From Isoetes taiwanensis (taxonomy: Eukaryota; Streptophyta; Lycopodiopsida; Isoetales; Isoetaceae), in contig JAJEKV010000422.1 of the NCBI GenBank assembly GCA_021234155.1, positions 147,096 through 211,095 on the forward strand: DNA of 64,000 bases, given 5' to 3'. This document shows positions 21,163-31,793 of the stretch, piece by piece (positions within the stretch are counted from its first letter, which is position 1; each line of letters opens with the position of its first letter). Both the position numbers and the translations under genes were made by a program. A model generated the notes under the pieces. That model searched no databases. It was given only the letters and a program-made list of their open reading frames with translations, and was not told where the DNA came from.

Positions 21163-23178
21163 TCAACTGGGTTGATCGTAGGTAAACTTTTTAGGAAAAT
21201 CATGATAGAGCAATTGAGTAGCCTCTCTAGCCTCTCTACCCCCAGATGCATTCATCTCGAAAAATGATGTCAATGTTGTTCCATTATTCTTGCTTCTTAT
21301 ACTGTCCATGCTCATACCTTCTCGATAGTATACATCTTGTTGCATTGGGAGATGCACAACCAATCTAGTGACATGAGGAAACTGTTGCTGTATTTCATAT
21401 GAGAGGATTCTCCATGATGCCTCAGAAGTTGAGAAATAGCGTGCATTCAAGTATTGCTCAACCTCATCATGGTTTACGGTGGGTCTGCTGCTAGTAGATG
21501 CACCATCACTCGCTGCTTCTAAGTTCACATTGATCATATCAGGCCCTTTGTAGACATATTTGTATAGATATTTAACGGCCTTTACGGCAGCACACACCTC
21601 AACATTGATATGGCATTTGAAATACGATGTCAGCCACGGATTATATGGCACAACCCATCTGTTATCTAAATCTATATCCCCTTTTTTCACCTTTCGGCCA
21701 TCATCCCTTCTTCGGTACAACGGATATCCGTCAACAACTGTCATTTCATCTGAAAATGCACGTGGATAATGCTTTGTACACTTACCATCTTGCATGCATG
21801 GACTATTCGGATATCCAATACCACATGGCCCATGCATCATATTACGAGTGACTATCTCATACAATTCAGGATATAGATCTTTGTCTGGTATTTCAACACA
21901 AATTATTTGATCAATCTCTTCGGCTGTGAAGGGCTTGTCTTCCTGATCCAATATAGTCAACAAATGTACATGTGGCAAGCCTCTCTTCTGAAACTCAATG
22001 ACATAGACTTTTGTAATTATGCGGCCGAATATACCACGATTAGTTATCAGATCTATCAGCTCTTTTACCTTCATATGGAATACTCTAGCCACTAACTCTG
22101 ATCGATCACTTGGCGATTGGCCATATAATAATTCCCTCCTAATCTCTTCCCAATTTGCATTGGCAGTCATGGTTATAAAGAGGTCCGGCCTGCCATGTTC
22201 GCGAACAATAGACATAGCATCGTGATATCGTTGGGTCATGTATCTCGGACCTCCCACATGTGAGGATAGTAACACAACTTTTTGGCCAATAGCACTTGCA
22301 TCATCTCCTTCAAAGTCCATAATGCCCTGTAACATGTCTTTTCGAATGGTGTGTTGATTCAACACCACGAATTGCAGTCTTTCTTGTTCCATCTTCGAAA
22401 ACATATCACAAATGTATTCTTGAAACAATCGGCCAGCCATGTGAAGGGGAGATGTATGCCCATGACGCGTGAACAAATGATATATGTAGTACTCCATAAT
22501 AGTTACTTCCTTTGCGCCTCTCCGTCCATGAGGTATTTTAAAATGCCATCCATCTGTACCATAGGGAAGAAGTAGCACAAAGTGCAATGGATCATACGCT
22601 GAGTGATATGCATCTATAAACTTCACGCCACCATCCTTAGAGTGTATAATAATGTCCCTCTGACCATCTTCGGGCTTATCATCGACAGGCATTAAGACAG
22701 CCACCTCATTTACAGTTGGAGCATTATATTGCCTCCTCACAGGATTTTGCACATTGCAAGAAGGTATACGCAAACGGATATCCATGGTTGGATGGATACG
22801 CATAAACTGTGCCGCGCTCAAGAATATGTTAACAAATGGATTGTACTCTGTCATAAGGGCCTGCAACTGCACCACTATTTCTTGCCTCAATCCATCAAAA
22901 ATGGACATCCTGCGTTCAACTTGCATGTCCTCGCCATCCATGATGTATATCTGTGCAAATTTTGCATGCTCTTGTTGCCCTTGCGGTGGCAATAATGTTC
23001 CCATCTTATGGCACATGTGGCCATTGACCCTAAAAGTGTGAGCTCCACCAATAGCATTTGCCAACGCCTCATCAATTTTCACACCCACTGAGGCAAACGA
23101 AAAAATATTATTGTACTTTCTAATGTTCGTGCGAAAGTGATCACCCAAACTATCTGTTCTCGTATATAGATCAAACAA
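21163..23178 (-). pseudogene. Helitron B: RepHel N-terminal and Rep catalytic domains
   Basis: This 671-codon frame is the longest in the window. In order: LFDLYTRTDSLGDHFRTNIR, the mid-region YNPFVNIFLSAAQFMRIHPT, then FITMTANANWEEI. The HUH metal motif KRGLPHVHLL (~21,965-21,990), CTKHYPRAF, DNRWVVPYNPWLTSYFKCHI and the YKYVYKGPD element follow, and EQYLNARYFSTSEASWRI carries the nicking tyrosines. All Rep landmarks of plant Helitrons are present without internal frameshift. It ends at a TGA (21,163) that is an isolated nonsense change, because the phase continues into 20,452-21,114. Upstream phase changes and a stop near 23,200 separate it from the N-terminal region. The protein differs clearly from Helitron A, so two families are present. 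Confidence 0.9.
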
Positions 23179-23248
23179 TGCCTGTGGTGGTTCACGGAAT
23201 CAATGGCACCGTGACATTTCCATTAGCACATGCCCCACGCACTTCTTT

Positions 23249-24100
23249 TTAACTCGTGAGAGTCCGGGCCCAACGCATAGCCCCACAATACAAACATCTA
23301 TAATCCATGTTACCAAGGTCATGAGGAGGAGGTAAATTCCACGTCCATGCTATCTTGTTGAAACCCCTTTTACCAGTAGGACGTTCTCTAGGACCAATAG
23401 GAGTGTCATAATCCAACCTCATAGCTGTATGTTTTACCTGTCTTCTTCGATCCATGCGTCTCCTCCTTTGACTATTGCTCTCAGCTTCAGGTGTCATATA
23501 GGATGGGTCATCCCTTATTGTTATAGTTTTTCCCATATTAGCAGTTCCTTCCATAACCATGTCATTCAAATGCTGGCGTCTTGTCGATAACATATCTACT
23601 TGACCAGACAGACAATGCATTGGCTCTGGTGTGACTGTCTCCTCAATTGCGGGCGCATTAGATGATTGGCCAATATGAACTGTCTCTGGAACATTCACAT
23701 CATATTGTAACCTCAAAGCCTTAGCCTTTGCAACACGCCTACGTGTCAAACGTCTCTTCTTAGCAGATCTATTTTCATTGACAGGCATCATATATGAGGG
23801 GTTGTTGGCCACAGTAGGTGGCGTCTGTTTGCAAGATCTTTCCATGCCCACTTGACCAGACAAACAATGCATTGGCTCGGCGTGCGCTCGCCTCTCCGAT
23901 TCTTTTGGTGCATTGGTTGATTGGCCAACATGAACCACCTCCACAGTATTCACATCATATTCTAACCTCAAGGCTCTAGCCTTTGCAACGTGCTTACGTG
24001 CCAAATGTCTCTTTCTAGCAGACTTACTTTCATTGATGGGTGTCATATATGAGGGATTGTTGGCCACAGCAGGTGGCGTCTTTTTGTAAGACCTCCCCAT
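23249..24100 (-). pseudogene. Helitron B: N-terminal region with a triplicated basic module
   Basis: A 283-codon frame starting MGRSYKKTPPAVANNPSYMT. Two units of ~90 residues (ANNPSYMxPxNExxSAxKRxL ... KARALRLEYDV ... VHVGQSTNAP ... EPMHCLSGQV) are very similar. A third, diverged unit (DDPSYMTPEAESNSQRRRRM ... HTAMRLDYDT) follows. Each has an Arg/Lys-rich helix that could bind nucleic acid. The end, GNMDYRCLYCGAMRWA, is the CxxC-x-A-x-x-W zinc-finger-like element that precedes Rep in Helitrons. The frame continues past 23,249 in another phase (SRVKKKCVGHVLMEMSRCH, then a stop near 23,202). Confidence 0.75.
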
Positions 24101-24183
24101 ATCGAGTCTCTGATATGTGTAACCCTATAGCCGTTCAGAGTTTTTGCATGAAAATAACCTCCTAATGCGTCTTGACTAAGAAA

Positions 24184-24770
24184 TTACCCACCACATTCAA
24201 TAGAATGCACAATTAACCTAAAGGAGATAGGACTCACCTTTGATGTAGTATGATATATTCTCCTTTGAAGTGCAAGTAGAAAAGTAAGCCCTGTAATTAT
24301 GATGGCAGAAGCTTTAAATTTAAAAGTATTATTATTATGCGCATTTTCAAGATTATGAAGAGCTACGACCATGCAATGTAAAGAAATCTGCCTAAACAAA
24401 GAATATGGATCACCTTTGATGGTTGCCAAAGTTGTTGTCTCCTTGAAAGTGGAAGCAAATGGTTGACCTGTACAAAAAGTAGAAAGAGATGAGATGGCAC
24501 CTTCATAAAAGTACAACCCCCAATAAAGTGTTGGCTAAAGAACGTGCAAGATAACCTTCCTTCTCTCCAAAACTATCATTTATAATTGGGACACATGGGT
24601 TCAAGCATATTGTTGTAGTTTATATAGGCATGTTTATCATATGCCAAGATATACACCTTGATTGACGAACACATCTTTATTAGTGATTATTGTAGAAAAA
24701 ACAAAGAGTTCCATAAATAGGGAGCACATTTATTATTAATAATGCCCAAAAGCTCAAGGGTTTCAATAGG
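24184..24770. other. spacer without recognisable gene
   Basis: A 110-codon minus-strand frame (24,184-24,516) lacks a recognisable domain. The remainder is AT-rich. A Helitron 5' terminus (TC end) for element B would be expected in or beyond this stretch, but I could not identify one. Confidence 0.35.
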
Positions 24771-25223
24771 CTACACATCTAAACCATTTTGTACCATGTA
24801 CTCAGTATGTAAAATAGCATCCATGGCATTTGCGAACTTTTGAACACGGATATATATGTGTTTATGAAACACACGTTCCAAGAGACTGATGAACTTGTCA
24901 ACATCTAATTGAATTTTAGAGGTTTGAGATAATGGAAGCCCAAGCGACTCCTGAACTCCATACCACTCCGCAAAAACTCTAGCGGCCCATAGCAAACTCT
25001 CAACTTTGGCAAGCTTTGAAACTCTCTCTTTGTTTGGTGATGTCGAGGATTCAACATCAATGTCTAACATAATTTCCTCAAGGTCTTCATAGTTATTCAA
25101 GTATTGAACATATTTATTCTGGGAAGGGACTTGCGAGAGACACAAAACCGGCCGAATAGGCTTGTCATTCATCACAGCAGCAATATACAATGTTGTGAAG
25201 AATAGAGAGGGGTAACCGACCAT
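24771..25223 (-). CDS. unrecognised ORF, 150 codons
   Basis: The frame includes NKYVQYLNNYEDLEEIMLDI, VESLLWAARVFAEWYGVQES and LDVDKFISLLERVFHKHIYI. It is mostly helical, acidic in the middle and without membrane segments. The C-terminal FANAMDAIL slightly echoes KDAIMDAIL at the end of the 18,541 ORF, which may be coincidence. The family is unknown. It is on the same strand as the Helitron genes. Confidence 0.4.
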   Translation of the reverse strand: MVGYPSLFFTTLYIAAVMNDKPIRPVLCLSQVPSQNKYVQYLNNYEDLEEIMLDIDVESSTSPNKERVSKLAKVESLLWAARVFAEWYGVQESLGLPLSQTSKIQLDVDKFISLLERVFHKHIYIRVQKFANAMDAILHTEYMVQNGLDV

Positions 25224-25639
25224 AGGAACAATATCGGACTACCCCACAAACAGAAAATGCGCATAGGCAATATAGAAGGGTAATGGCGACAACTTCTCAT
25301 CGGGATAAAAAAAACCCCGCCCTTTCGGGTTTTCGAGGAAAACCCTAATGAGAGATGGTCGCCAAAAACCTTGAATGTGTTGCCTGGAGAACGGGAGGAG
25401 ATGGGTTGATGGCGAACACAAATCTAGCAGGACCCCAGAAGATGGCGAAGACCTCAAATGAGCCCTAGCAGACGGCGGAAGACGGCGGAATCCTGCAAGC
25501 AATACAAAAAACTCCCCAAAAAATACCCGTAAATGGTTAGAGAAAACAAACAGGCATAGCCATAAAAAACAAGCTGCACCAAGAAGGTCCGAAGATATGA
25601 GGAATGAAAACAGATGAAAAAAGAATATGACAGAAAAAG

Positions 25640-25812
25640 AGAGCATCACCCATAGGGTGGAAAAGCAAAGACCCAACGGGTGGAAAACCATTATGTAAAA
25701 ATATGCATCACCCTCGATGTGGAAATAAACAGCATCACCCGCAGGTGGAGAATAACGCAGCAAGATGCCGATGAAACAGAAACATGAAAATAGCAACACC
25801 CACAGGTGGAGA
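25640..25812. repeat. five small CATCACCC/GGGTGGAA hairpins
   Basis: Short stem-loops of the form CATCACCC-nn(n)-GGGTGGAA occur at 25,644-25,660, 25,671-25,685, 25,706-25,724, 25,733-25,751 and 25,793-25,811, spaced about 20-55 bp apart. Two more are at 27,724-27,766. The long hydrophobic minus-strand frame over this region (25,239-26,036) has no domain and is better explained as chance. Confidence 0.65.
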
Positions 25813-26078
25813 ACAACAAAGAGTGCATGAACAAAAAATACAAATGAAAAAGACTCATGCGCCCACGCAGCAGGGCGGGAAGGGAGGGAAGCCACGAGAG
25901 AAGAAGAAGAGCTGCTGTGAGAAGACGCCGATAACGGGCCAAGACGGAAATGGCCTAATTGAGAGATTCGCCCCTTCCTGTAATGGCGATCCGGATGGCT
26001 CTGATTGATGGGATTCTGGAAGGACTCGAGAGACACAAAACCGGCCGACTACCAAAGGATTTCCTCAACTATAAGCCC

Positions 26079-26165
26079 GGGCCAAAACCTCCAGGTGTGT
26101 TGAGTTGGATCGCTGGGCACATAGCGGAGAGAGAAGAAGAGGAGCCGCCAACGCGTGAGCCAAGC
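26079..26165. repeat. diverged duplicate of 27,487-27,575
   Basis: CCAAAACCTCCAGGTGTGTT ... CGCTGGGCACATAGCGGAGA ... GAAGAGGAGCCGCCAACG matches CGAAACCTCCAGGTGTCGAG ... GGGCACGAAGCACGTAGCGA ... GAAGAGGAGCGCCAACG at 27,487-27,575. Separately, AGAGACACAAAACCGGCCGA occurs at both 26,030 and 25,136. Confidence 0.65.
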
Positions 26166-26846
26166 AGAGATCATGTGAAACCCCCGAAGGAGCCGCCGAC
26201 CCGGCCGCGACGAAAGGAAAAATGAGTACCATACTAGGATGGATTTAAGTCGATAGCAAGAAGACACTCCCGCCACCACCTCCGAGCAGTCGGATAGGAT
26301 AAAGGACGCAGAGAGGAAGGAGAGGAGCGAAAAAGAGAGCCGTCGGACGGAGGATCGAGGAGATGATAAGAACCGGTAGAAATTAGGCGCTGAAGGATAG
26401 TGACGGGGCATGCGAACGAATGCAGGCAAGCTAAAGAAATCGTATGACCACAGGCAAATTGGTCTCGTTTGGAGTGGCAGGGAGAGAAAGGAAAACAGGA
26501 TCCGAAGAGTCTGGTTCAAGCGAGAAGGAAGCTATGCGTTGACGACGAGAACCAAAGAAATAGCAGAAGCGAAGCAGCCGGGGAGAAAGCTTAAGTCGAA
26601 GAAGAAGAGCCGGAGGCGCCTGCTATGGACGGTATCAGCTCAATGACCTGAAAAAGGAAAGGACATTAGAGAACAAAAACAATGAAAAGAAAAGCACGCC
26701 GCCACGATGACGAATCTAAGGAAGCGCCCCGGCATGCCAACGAGAATGGCAACAAGGCGATGAAAAAATAAACCATGTTAATGCATACAATGCACAGATG
26801 AAATGAATGCAGATCACGTAGATAGTTGTCGTATGTGAATACAAAT

Positions 26847-26898
26847 TACGGACCGAAGTCCGTGAATGTGGCTACGGACTGAAGTCCGTAAATGTGGC
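26847..26898. repeat. two tandem 26-bp units, each a stem-loop
   Basis: TACGGACCGAAGTCCGT plus AATGTGGC-type spacer is repeated twice with a period of 26 bp. Each unit holds the hairpin ACGGAC-nnna-GTCCGT. Confidence 0.75.
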
Positions 26899-27723
26899 TA
26901 TTATTCCTTCCGAACCTGTGGCCAAAATCTAATAACAAATAACTGAGATAATAAGGCAAAGAGGAAAAAACTTACGCATAGGAATGTAAAAATGCATAGA
27001 CATAAAGAAGACAAAGTGCAACCCGACATATGTTGTCAAAAACAAAGTGCAATCGTGCATACGCGGGCGAGTGGGTTTTGTTTAGAAGGGCGAATTAGAA
27101 TATCAACGTGAGACAAAGAAAAAGAAAGACAACGAAGAAAAAATGAGGTTGACAACAAGAAGTCTAAAGCGAAGAAGGTTCATAAGGATGTGAAAAGGAG
27201 GGAACAAGATGAGGAGAGTGAAAATGCTAAGGTCTGGGTCAGGGTAGCATAGGAGAAATGTGTGGTGATGTCAGAAGACAAATACCATATGCATAAATCC
27301 ATGAATAAAGACCCCAATAGGAAAACATACTGTGGCAAACGAGGGACGAGATTGAGAAAGAGAATGTAGACATACTAGCACCGAGCGAAAAGAAGGTCAA
27401 GAAGGAAACGGAGACTAAAGTTAATTCGAAGCACAACGAAAACGAAAAAATGAGGCGTAACTGCATAAACTAGAAGCCCAGCCGCCGCGAAACCTCCAGG
27501 TGTCGAGTCGGGCACGAAGCACGTAGCGAGGGTGAGACGAAGAGGAGCGCCAACGACCGAGCGCGAGAAGAATTGGAACATGTAGAAGGCACCCATGAGC
27601 GGTTAAAGAGAACAAGAACGTGCATAATGGTGAAGCGGCAAACTGCAAAACGACAAGCACTCAAAATGATGTGAGCGATTAGAAATGAGAAAAAATCAAC
27701 AATTCATGAAAGAAGAGAGGATA

Positions 27724-27766
27724 GCATCACCCAGGGGGTGGAAAAAAGCATCACCCAGCGGGTGGA
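27724..27766. repeat. two more CATCACCC/GGGTGGAA hairpins
   Basis: CATCACCCAGGGGGTGGAA and CATCACCCAGCGGGTGGAA lie in tandem, 24 bp apart. They are the same motif as at 25.64-25.81 kb. Confidence 0.7.
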
Positions 27767-28140
27767 AGAAAAAACATGATAAACAGAAATTTGTGTGCAA
27801 ATATAGCTAAATAGCAAATATGATAAACACTCGTGTTCCTCCATTAAAATTTGCTCTTTCCTATTACCTAAACCTTCTATGCCCATAGATGGAATGACTT
27901 GAGCATAACCCTTTGGGATTCCCATTCTCGTTTGACGTCATTATGGTAATTAGCTGCCAGATTGTAACCTTCAAAAGCTTCTTTAAAGTTCTTCCAGGTC
28001 AAAATCTTTGGATCCATTCTTTTTCTTCCTTGTCACCATGTTCTTGCCATGTCTGTCAGATATTTGTCCATGGCCTGCAGAGAATGCCTTAACCAGCCAG
28101 CACTCCAGGAGTACTACCTAGAGTTTTCGCTGGCTAAGGC

Positions 28141-28305
28141 ATTCTCGACTTGCGAGTCGAGAATGCAGGCATCAAGCCAACACTGGGATTCTCGACTCGC
28201 GAGTCGAGAATGCAGGCATCAAGCCAACACTGGGATTCTCGACTCGCGAGTCGAGAATGCAGGCATCAAGCCAACACTGGGATTCTCGACTCGCAAGTCG
28301 AGAAT
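28141..28305. repeat. 47-bp tandem array of CTCGACTCGCGAGTCGAG palindromes (4 units)
   Basis: Palindromes at 28,144-28,161, 28,191-28,208, 28,238-28,255 and 28,285-28,302 are separated by the spacer GCAGGCATCAAGCCAACACT, giving an exact 47-bp period. Units 1 and 4 each have one substitution in the palindrome. The array is read through by plus-strand frames, which I consider artefactual. Confidence 0.95.
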
Positions 28306-28621
28306 CCCTTAGCCATCCAATTCTCCTGTGCCTCTAGTCCTAGGTTTAGTCCCAGGTGCCTCTATCATGTCTGAGCCACTCTCCTTCGAACTATCTTCCT
28401 CGAATATTGCAAAGGGGAGTGGCCCGGACTGGGTGGAGGCCTCTGGGACTAACCACAGGGGGGATGCATTTGAACTGCATCCCTAAGGCCCTAGACCTAG
28501 CATTATCTATACACAACTAGCATGCCTAATGAGGATTCGGATCGATGCTTCTAAACGAATGGAAGGCATTCCAAGCAAAATATATAGATGATGAAATCGT
28601 TTCATGAAGTTGTTCGATTTA

Positions 28622-28873
28622 TAGTTCCCTTGCTGAGCATCTCTCAATCTAGAGAGTATCTCGACGCTGAAATATGCTCAACAAGGAAACCATAAGTCGG
28701 GCGAGCTGTAGAACAGTTCCATGATCAAAACAGGGAGTTGTTCGCGTGTTACTCCGATCCATTGTTACCGTGCCCAGCATCTCTCAACCCAGAGAGTATA
28801 TTTCATCTCTCGACGCTGAAATATGCTGGACAAGGAAACAATAAATCCGCCGAGCTTTAGAGCAGTTCCATGT
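28622..28873. repeat. ~140-bp tandem duplication containing a stem-loop
   Basis: 28,622-28,723 and 28,762-28,873 share CAGCATCTCTCAA ... AGAGAGTAT ... CTCGACGCTGAAATATGCT ... CAAGGAAAC. Within each copy the arms TTGCTGAGCAT and ATATGCTCAACAA (copy 1) can pair. Confidence 0.75.
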
Positions 28874-28874
28874 T

Positions 28875-29165
28875 CTATACACATCTGGCATGTTCTACAC
28901 ACATAATAAAACAGGAATCTCTGAAACTCCCCTCTTCTCGCAAGAACTCCTTGAGCCATTGTATCACAGATCCTGCAGCCTCACCGAGAGTCTTCGCTTC
29001 TTCTGTTGGCCTCATCAACAATGCATCCCCATCAAATACTTGTATCAAAGCGATTCTCGCGTATCCCTCTTCCATGGCGCTGCAGTGAAGTGTTCCCGTG
29101 TCTTGCAGCTCATATCCGCTTGCTACCTTAGCTCCGTGCACATCGATCAAATCAACTATTTGCAA
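28875..29165 (-). pseudogene. DUF8039-like domain of plant transposon proteins
   Basis: The 96-codon frame runs from VDLIDVHGAKVASGYELQDT through LHCSAMEEGYARIALIQVFD to PTEEAKTLGEAAGSVIQWLK. This follows the DUF8039 pattern known from plant CACTA-type transposon ORFs: VAxG, then LHGxPxxxGYxRVxVxxV, then PTxExxTLGEAxGSxxxW. The histidine after L is kept but HG has become HC. No TNP2 transposase domain is seen nearby. It marks this locus as transposon-derived or transposon-invaded. The assignment is from remembered pattern only. Confidence 0.55.
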
Positions 29166-29550
29166 AAAGACACGCAGTTAGAAATAGACAGAGAGTAAGG
29201 CGCTGTTAGGAGCTTACATCGTCGTGGTGCCATCCGTGAACTCGCGAGCAATCGATCTCTGCCTCCGGTCGCTGTGCGCCTTGCTGCCGAACTAAGCACC
29301 TGGAAATCTCCACTGTGCTCACTAAGCCCCTGGAAATGAATGAATTTGGAATCATTGTTTTAAATGGGCTAAAGCCGGCCGTCTTTGCACTTTATCCCGC
29401 TTTTTTTTCCTTGAATGATTGTGTGTCCTTAATTTCAAATTTAAGAAACGCCCGACCTTTTTTACGCGGCAGTCCTAAACCTTCCAAGGCGCGGAAGAGG
29501 CTCAATTTACAAGGGAATCCGAGCAAGAAGAAGATACGGGGCATACTGAT

Positions 29551-30526
29551 ATGGCGACTCCATCGAAGAAGCCGGGCGCCGGAGCGAAGCGGGTTCAAGC
29601 GGCACCAAGAAAAGAAAGACTGCTGACTCGTGTGAGCTCTCGGCTTTGTGTTCGGTCGGGATACCTTTTATCGATCCATCCTTCGTCTTGCAAAGATTCA
29701 CTGCGGAGACGCTTAGTGATCACTGGCCGAACTCCGTTCTTCGTTATCGAGGGATTGGAGACAGAGCTACTTGATACACCAGCAGATTGTTGGTGGTATG
29801 TCGAAGTATCAACAAGGGAAGGAGAAAGATCTGTTTCTGTGGCAAAGGGATAAGAAGAGCTCCGGCGACAAGTACAAGAAGGTCGGTGTTGTACTCTCCG
29901 TCTCTGCGCCAGATTCGAAGCATCTTACATTGTATGTGGAAGACTGCCTGAAGGGTAAGTTCTACCACATGAAGAAGTTATCAGTATCTAACTACTCTCA
30001 CTCTTCAATGAGCAAGTCGAAGGGGACCGACAAAAGGCCGGCGCCTTTAAATTGTCAGAACCTTGGGCAGAAGGATCTGGAAGGGATGAAGGAGGTCGGA
30101 ACCCTGATATCCAGAGAGCTTGGAATGGAGATTTCCAGGGTGAGGGAGAAGATGTTCAACACCGGGAGCTTTACGTCTAGCGTGCTAAAGACTCTAAAGC
30201 ACTCGGCAGTTACCATGGATGTTGTAGTTCAGAAAGAAAAAACTCCAGACAGAACTACAGATGAAGCAGATGAGAGTACACGGGAGGATTCAGATGCTGA
30301 AGATGAGGAAGATATAGTCGACTCCCAATTCTTGGATCCAGATGAGCAGATTAGGAAATCACAGAGAGGGGCCCAGAAGATGGAGCGGCTGGCTCAGTAT
30401 TATCCATTGGGGATATCACACACAAGCTATTCTTTGGACATCGAGGCGACTGAAGGTTTGGGCGGTGAGATGCCGTCTTGTTCAACCACAGGAAATTTAA
30501 TCCAACACACATGCTGGAGATTCTGA
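29551..30526 (+). CDS. unrecognised exon(s) of a gene-like locus
   Basis: Two frames in different phases meet near 29,770-29,850. The first begins MATPSKKPGAGAKRVQAAPR (basic). The second is 29,771-30,526, with KYKKVGVVLSVSAPDSKHLT, EDCLKGKFYHMKKLSVSNYS and the acidic run EDSDAEDEEDIVDSQFLDPD. They look like genuine but frameshifted or spliced coding sequence. A further coding-like stretch (LFNHRKFNPTHMLEILNLMV) follows at 30,478-30,600. I recognise no domain. The same strand continues with ORFs at 31.8, 32.8 and 33.5 kb, so these may be exons of one gene ending in the FCP1-like domain. Confidence 0.4.
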
Positions 30527-30840
30527 ACTTGATGGTGCGGCATCCTGTTGCAGATCCAATGCCTGCGGATGTCATACCATTCGCCAGATCGACCGTGAGT
30601 TGTTCAAACCGAAGTCCGAGGATGACCCAAGGGAAAAGACGCCAGGTTTTGGGTTGTGGACGGCCAAAGATTCGGTGAGGGTACAAGTATTGCGTGACTT
30701 TAAAAGGAAGTGCCGCAGCGATCAAGGACGATATTCCAAACGAGAGTGCAGAGTTCTTTTCACGGACACGCCACCAACGGAGAGCTCGCCAAAGATTAGC
30801 CACCGCTGTAAATAATAGTAGCAAGTGCCGCCTACATAAG

Positions 30841-31793
30841 GTAAATTATCGTTTCGATTCGGGTTTCGCTCGCTGGAGTCGAGAAAGTTCCTCGAATCCT
30901 TTCTCGATTGTTTTCTTCGGGGTTTTCGACTCGGCGAAATGAAAGCCGAGGAACACAGAAATCGAAGATGCGGGGCTTTGAGCCGAGAAAACCCCAGAGA
31001 AGTAAAGAAAAGTAAAGATTGAAGGGACTTTCTCGACTCGTGAGTCGAGAAAGCTAGAGAATAAACGGGAAGAACAGTATGACGGGGCTTTCTCGACTCG
31101 CGGGTCGAGAAAGTCCCTTCATACTTCGACTTTCCTGTGCTCCTCTGACTTTCTCGACTCGCGAGTCGAGATACCCCAGGGCAATAGAGAGAACATTAGA
31201 GATTAATGGTTGACGAGTGAAAGCATCGAGCCTTCCCATCCTTTCTTCCCTCGCCTCTTCGGGCAATGTCGCTTAGTTTATATCCTAAGTTGCATCGTTC
31301 GAAGAGGTGGGGCAAGCAAGGATTTGGGAATGAGCGGTGCTTTCACTCTGGCCTCACTCTCCTATGTTCTCTCCTCTCCTGTGGGTATTCTCGACTCGCG
31401 AGTCGAGAAAGTCCCTTCGATCTTCTCCACTCCTGTGCTTCTCTGATTTTCCCGACTCGCGAGTCGAGAAACTCCATGGTAATAGAGAAAACATTAGAGA
31501 TTAATGGTTGAAGAGTGAAAGCATCGAGCCTTCCCAATCTTTCTTTCCCCACCTCTTCGGGCAATGTCGCTTAGTTTATATCCTAAGTTGCATCGTTCGA
31601 AGAGGCGTGAAAGCAAAGATTTGGGAATGCACGATGCTTTCGCTCTGGCCTTGACTCTCCTATGTTTTCTCCTCTCCTGTGGTTATTCTCGACTCGTGAG
31701 TCGAGAAACCCCCTGCATCCTTCTATTTATTTTTTCCTTCGGGTGTTAGGAGATACTTTCATGCTCTGACATTGTGACATTTACTGAATGCAG
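30841..31793 (+). other. putative intron with six palindromes and a 298-bp tandem duplication
   Basis: A donor-like AG/GTAAAT near 30,840 and an acceptor TTTACTGAATGCAG ending at 31,793 frame a non-coding stretch before the 31,794 exon. It contains six copies of CTCGACTCGCGAGTCGAG (31,032, 31,092, 31,153, 31,390, 31,451, 31,688; some with one mismatch). ACATTAGAGATTAATGG recurs at 31,193 and 31,491, and ~300 bp around it is duplicated with period 298. The splice sites are inferred from motif and phase only. Confidence 0.45.

Noticed and set aside
25239-26036. 265-codon hydrophobic minus-strand frame as a membrane protein
   Set aside because: It covers the CACCC hairpins, is very Phe/Leu/Ser-rich from AG-rich opposite strand sequence and shows no domain or plausible gene context.
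28141-28305. CRISPR-like array
   Set aside because: The spacers are identical and the repeat is a perfect palindrome; the surroundings are plant nuclear DNA. It is a tandem repeat.
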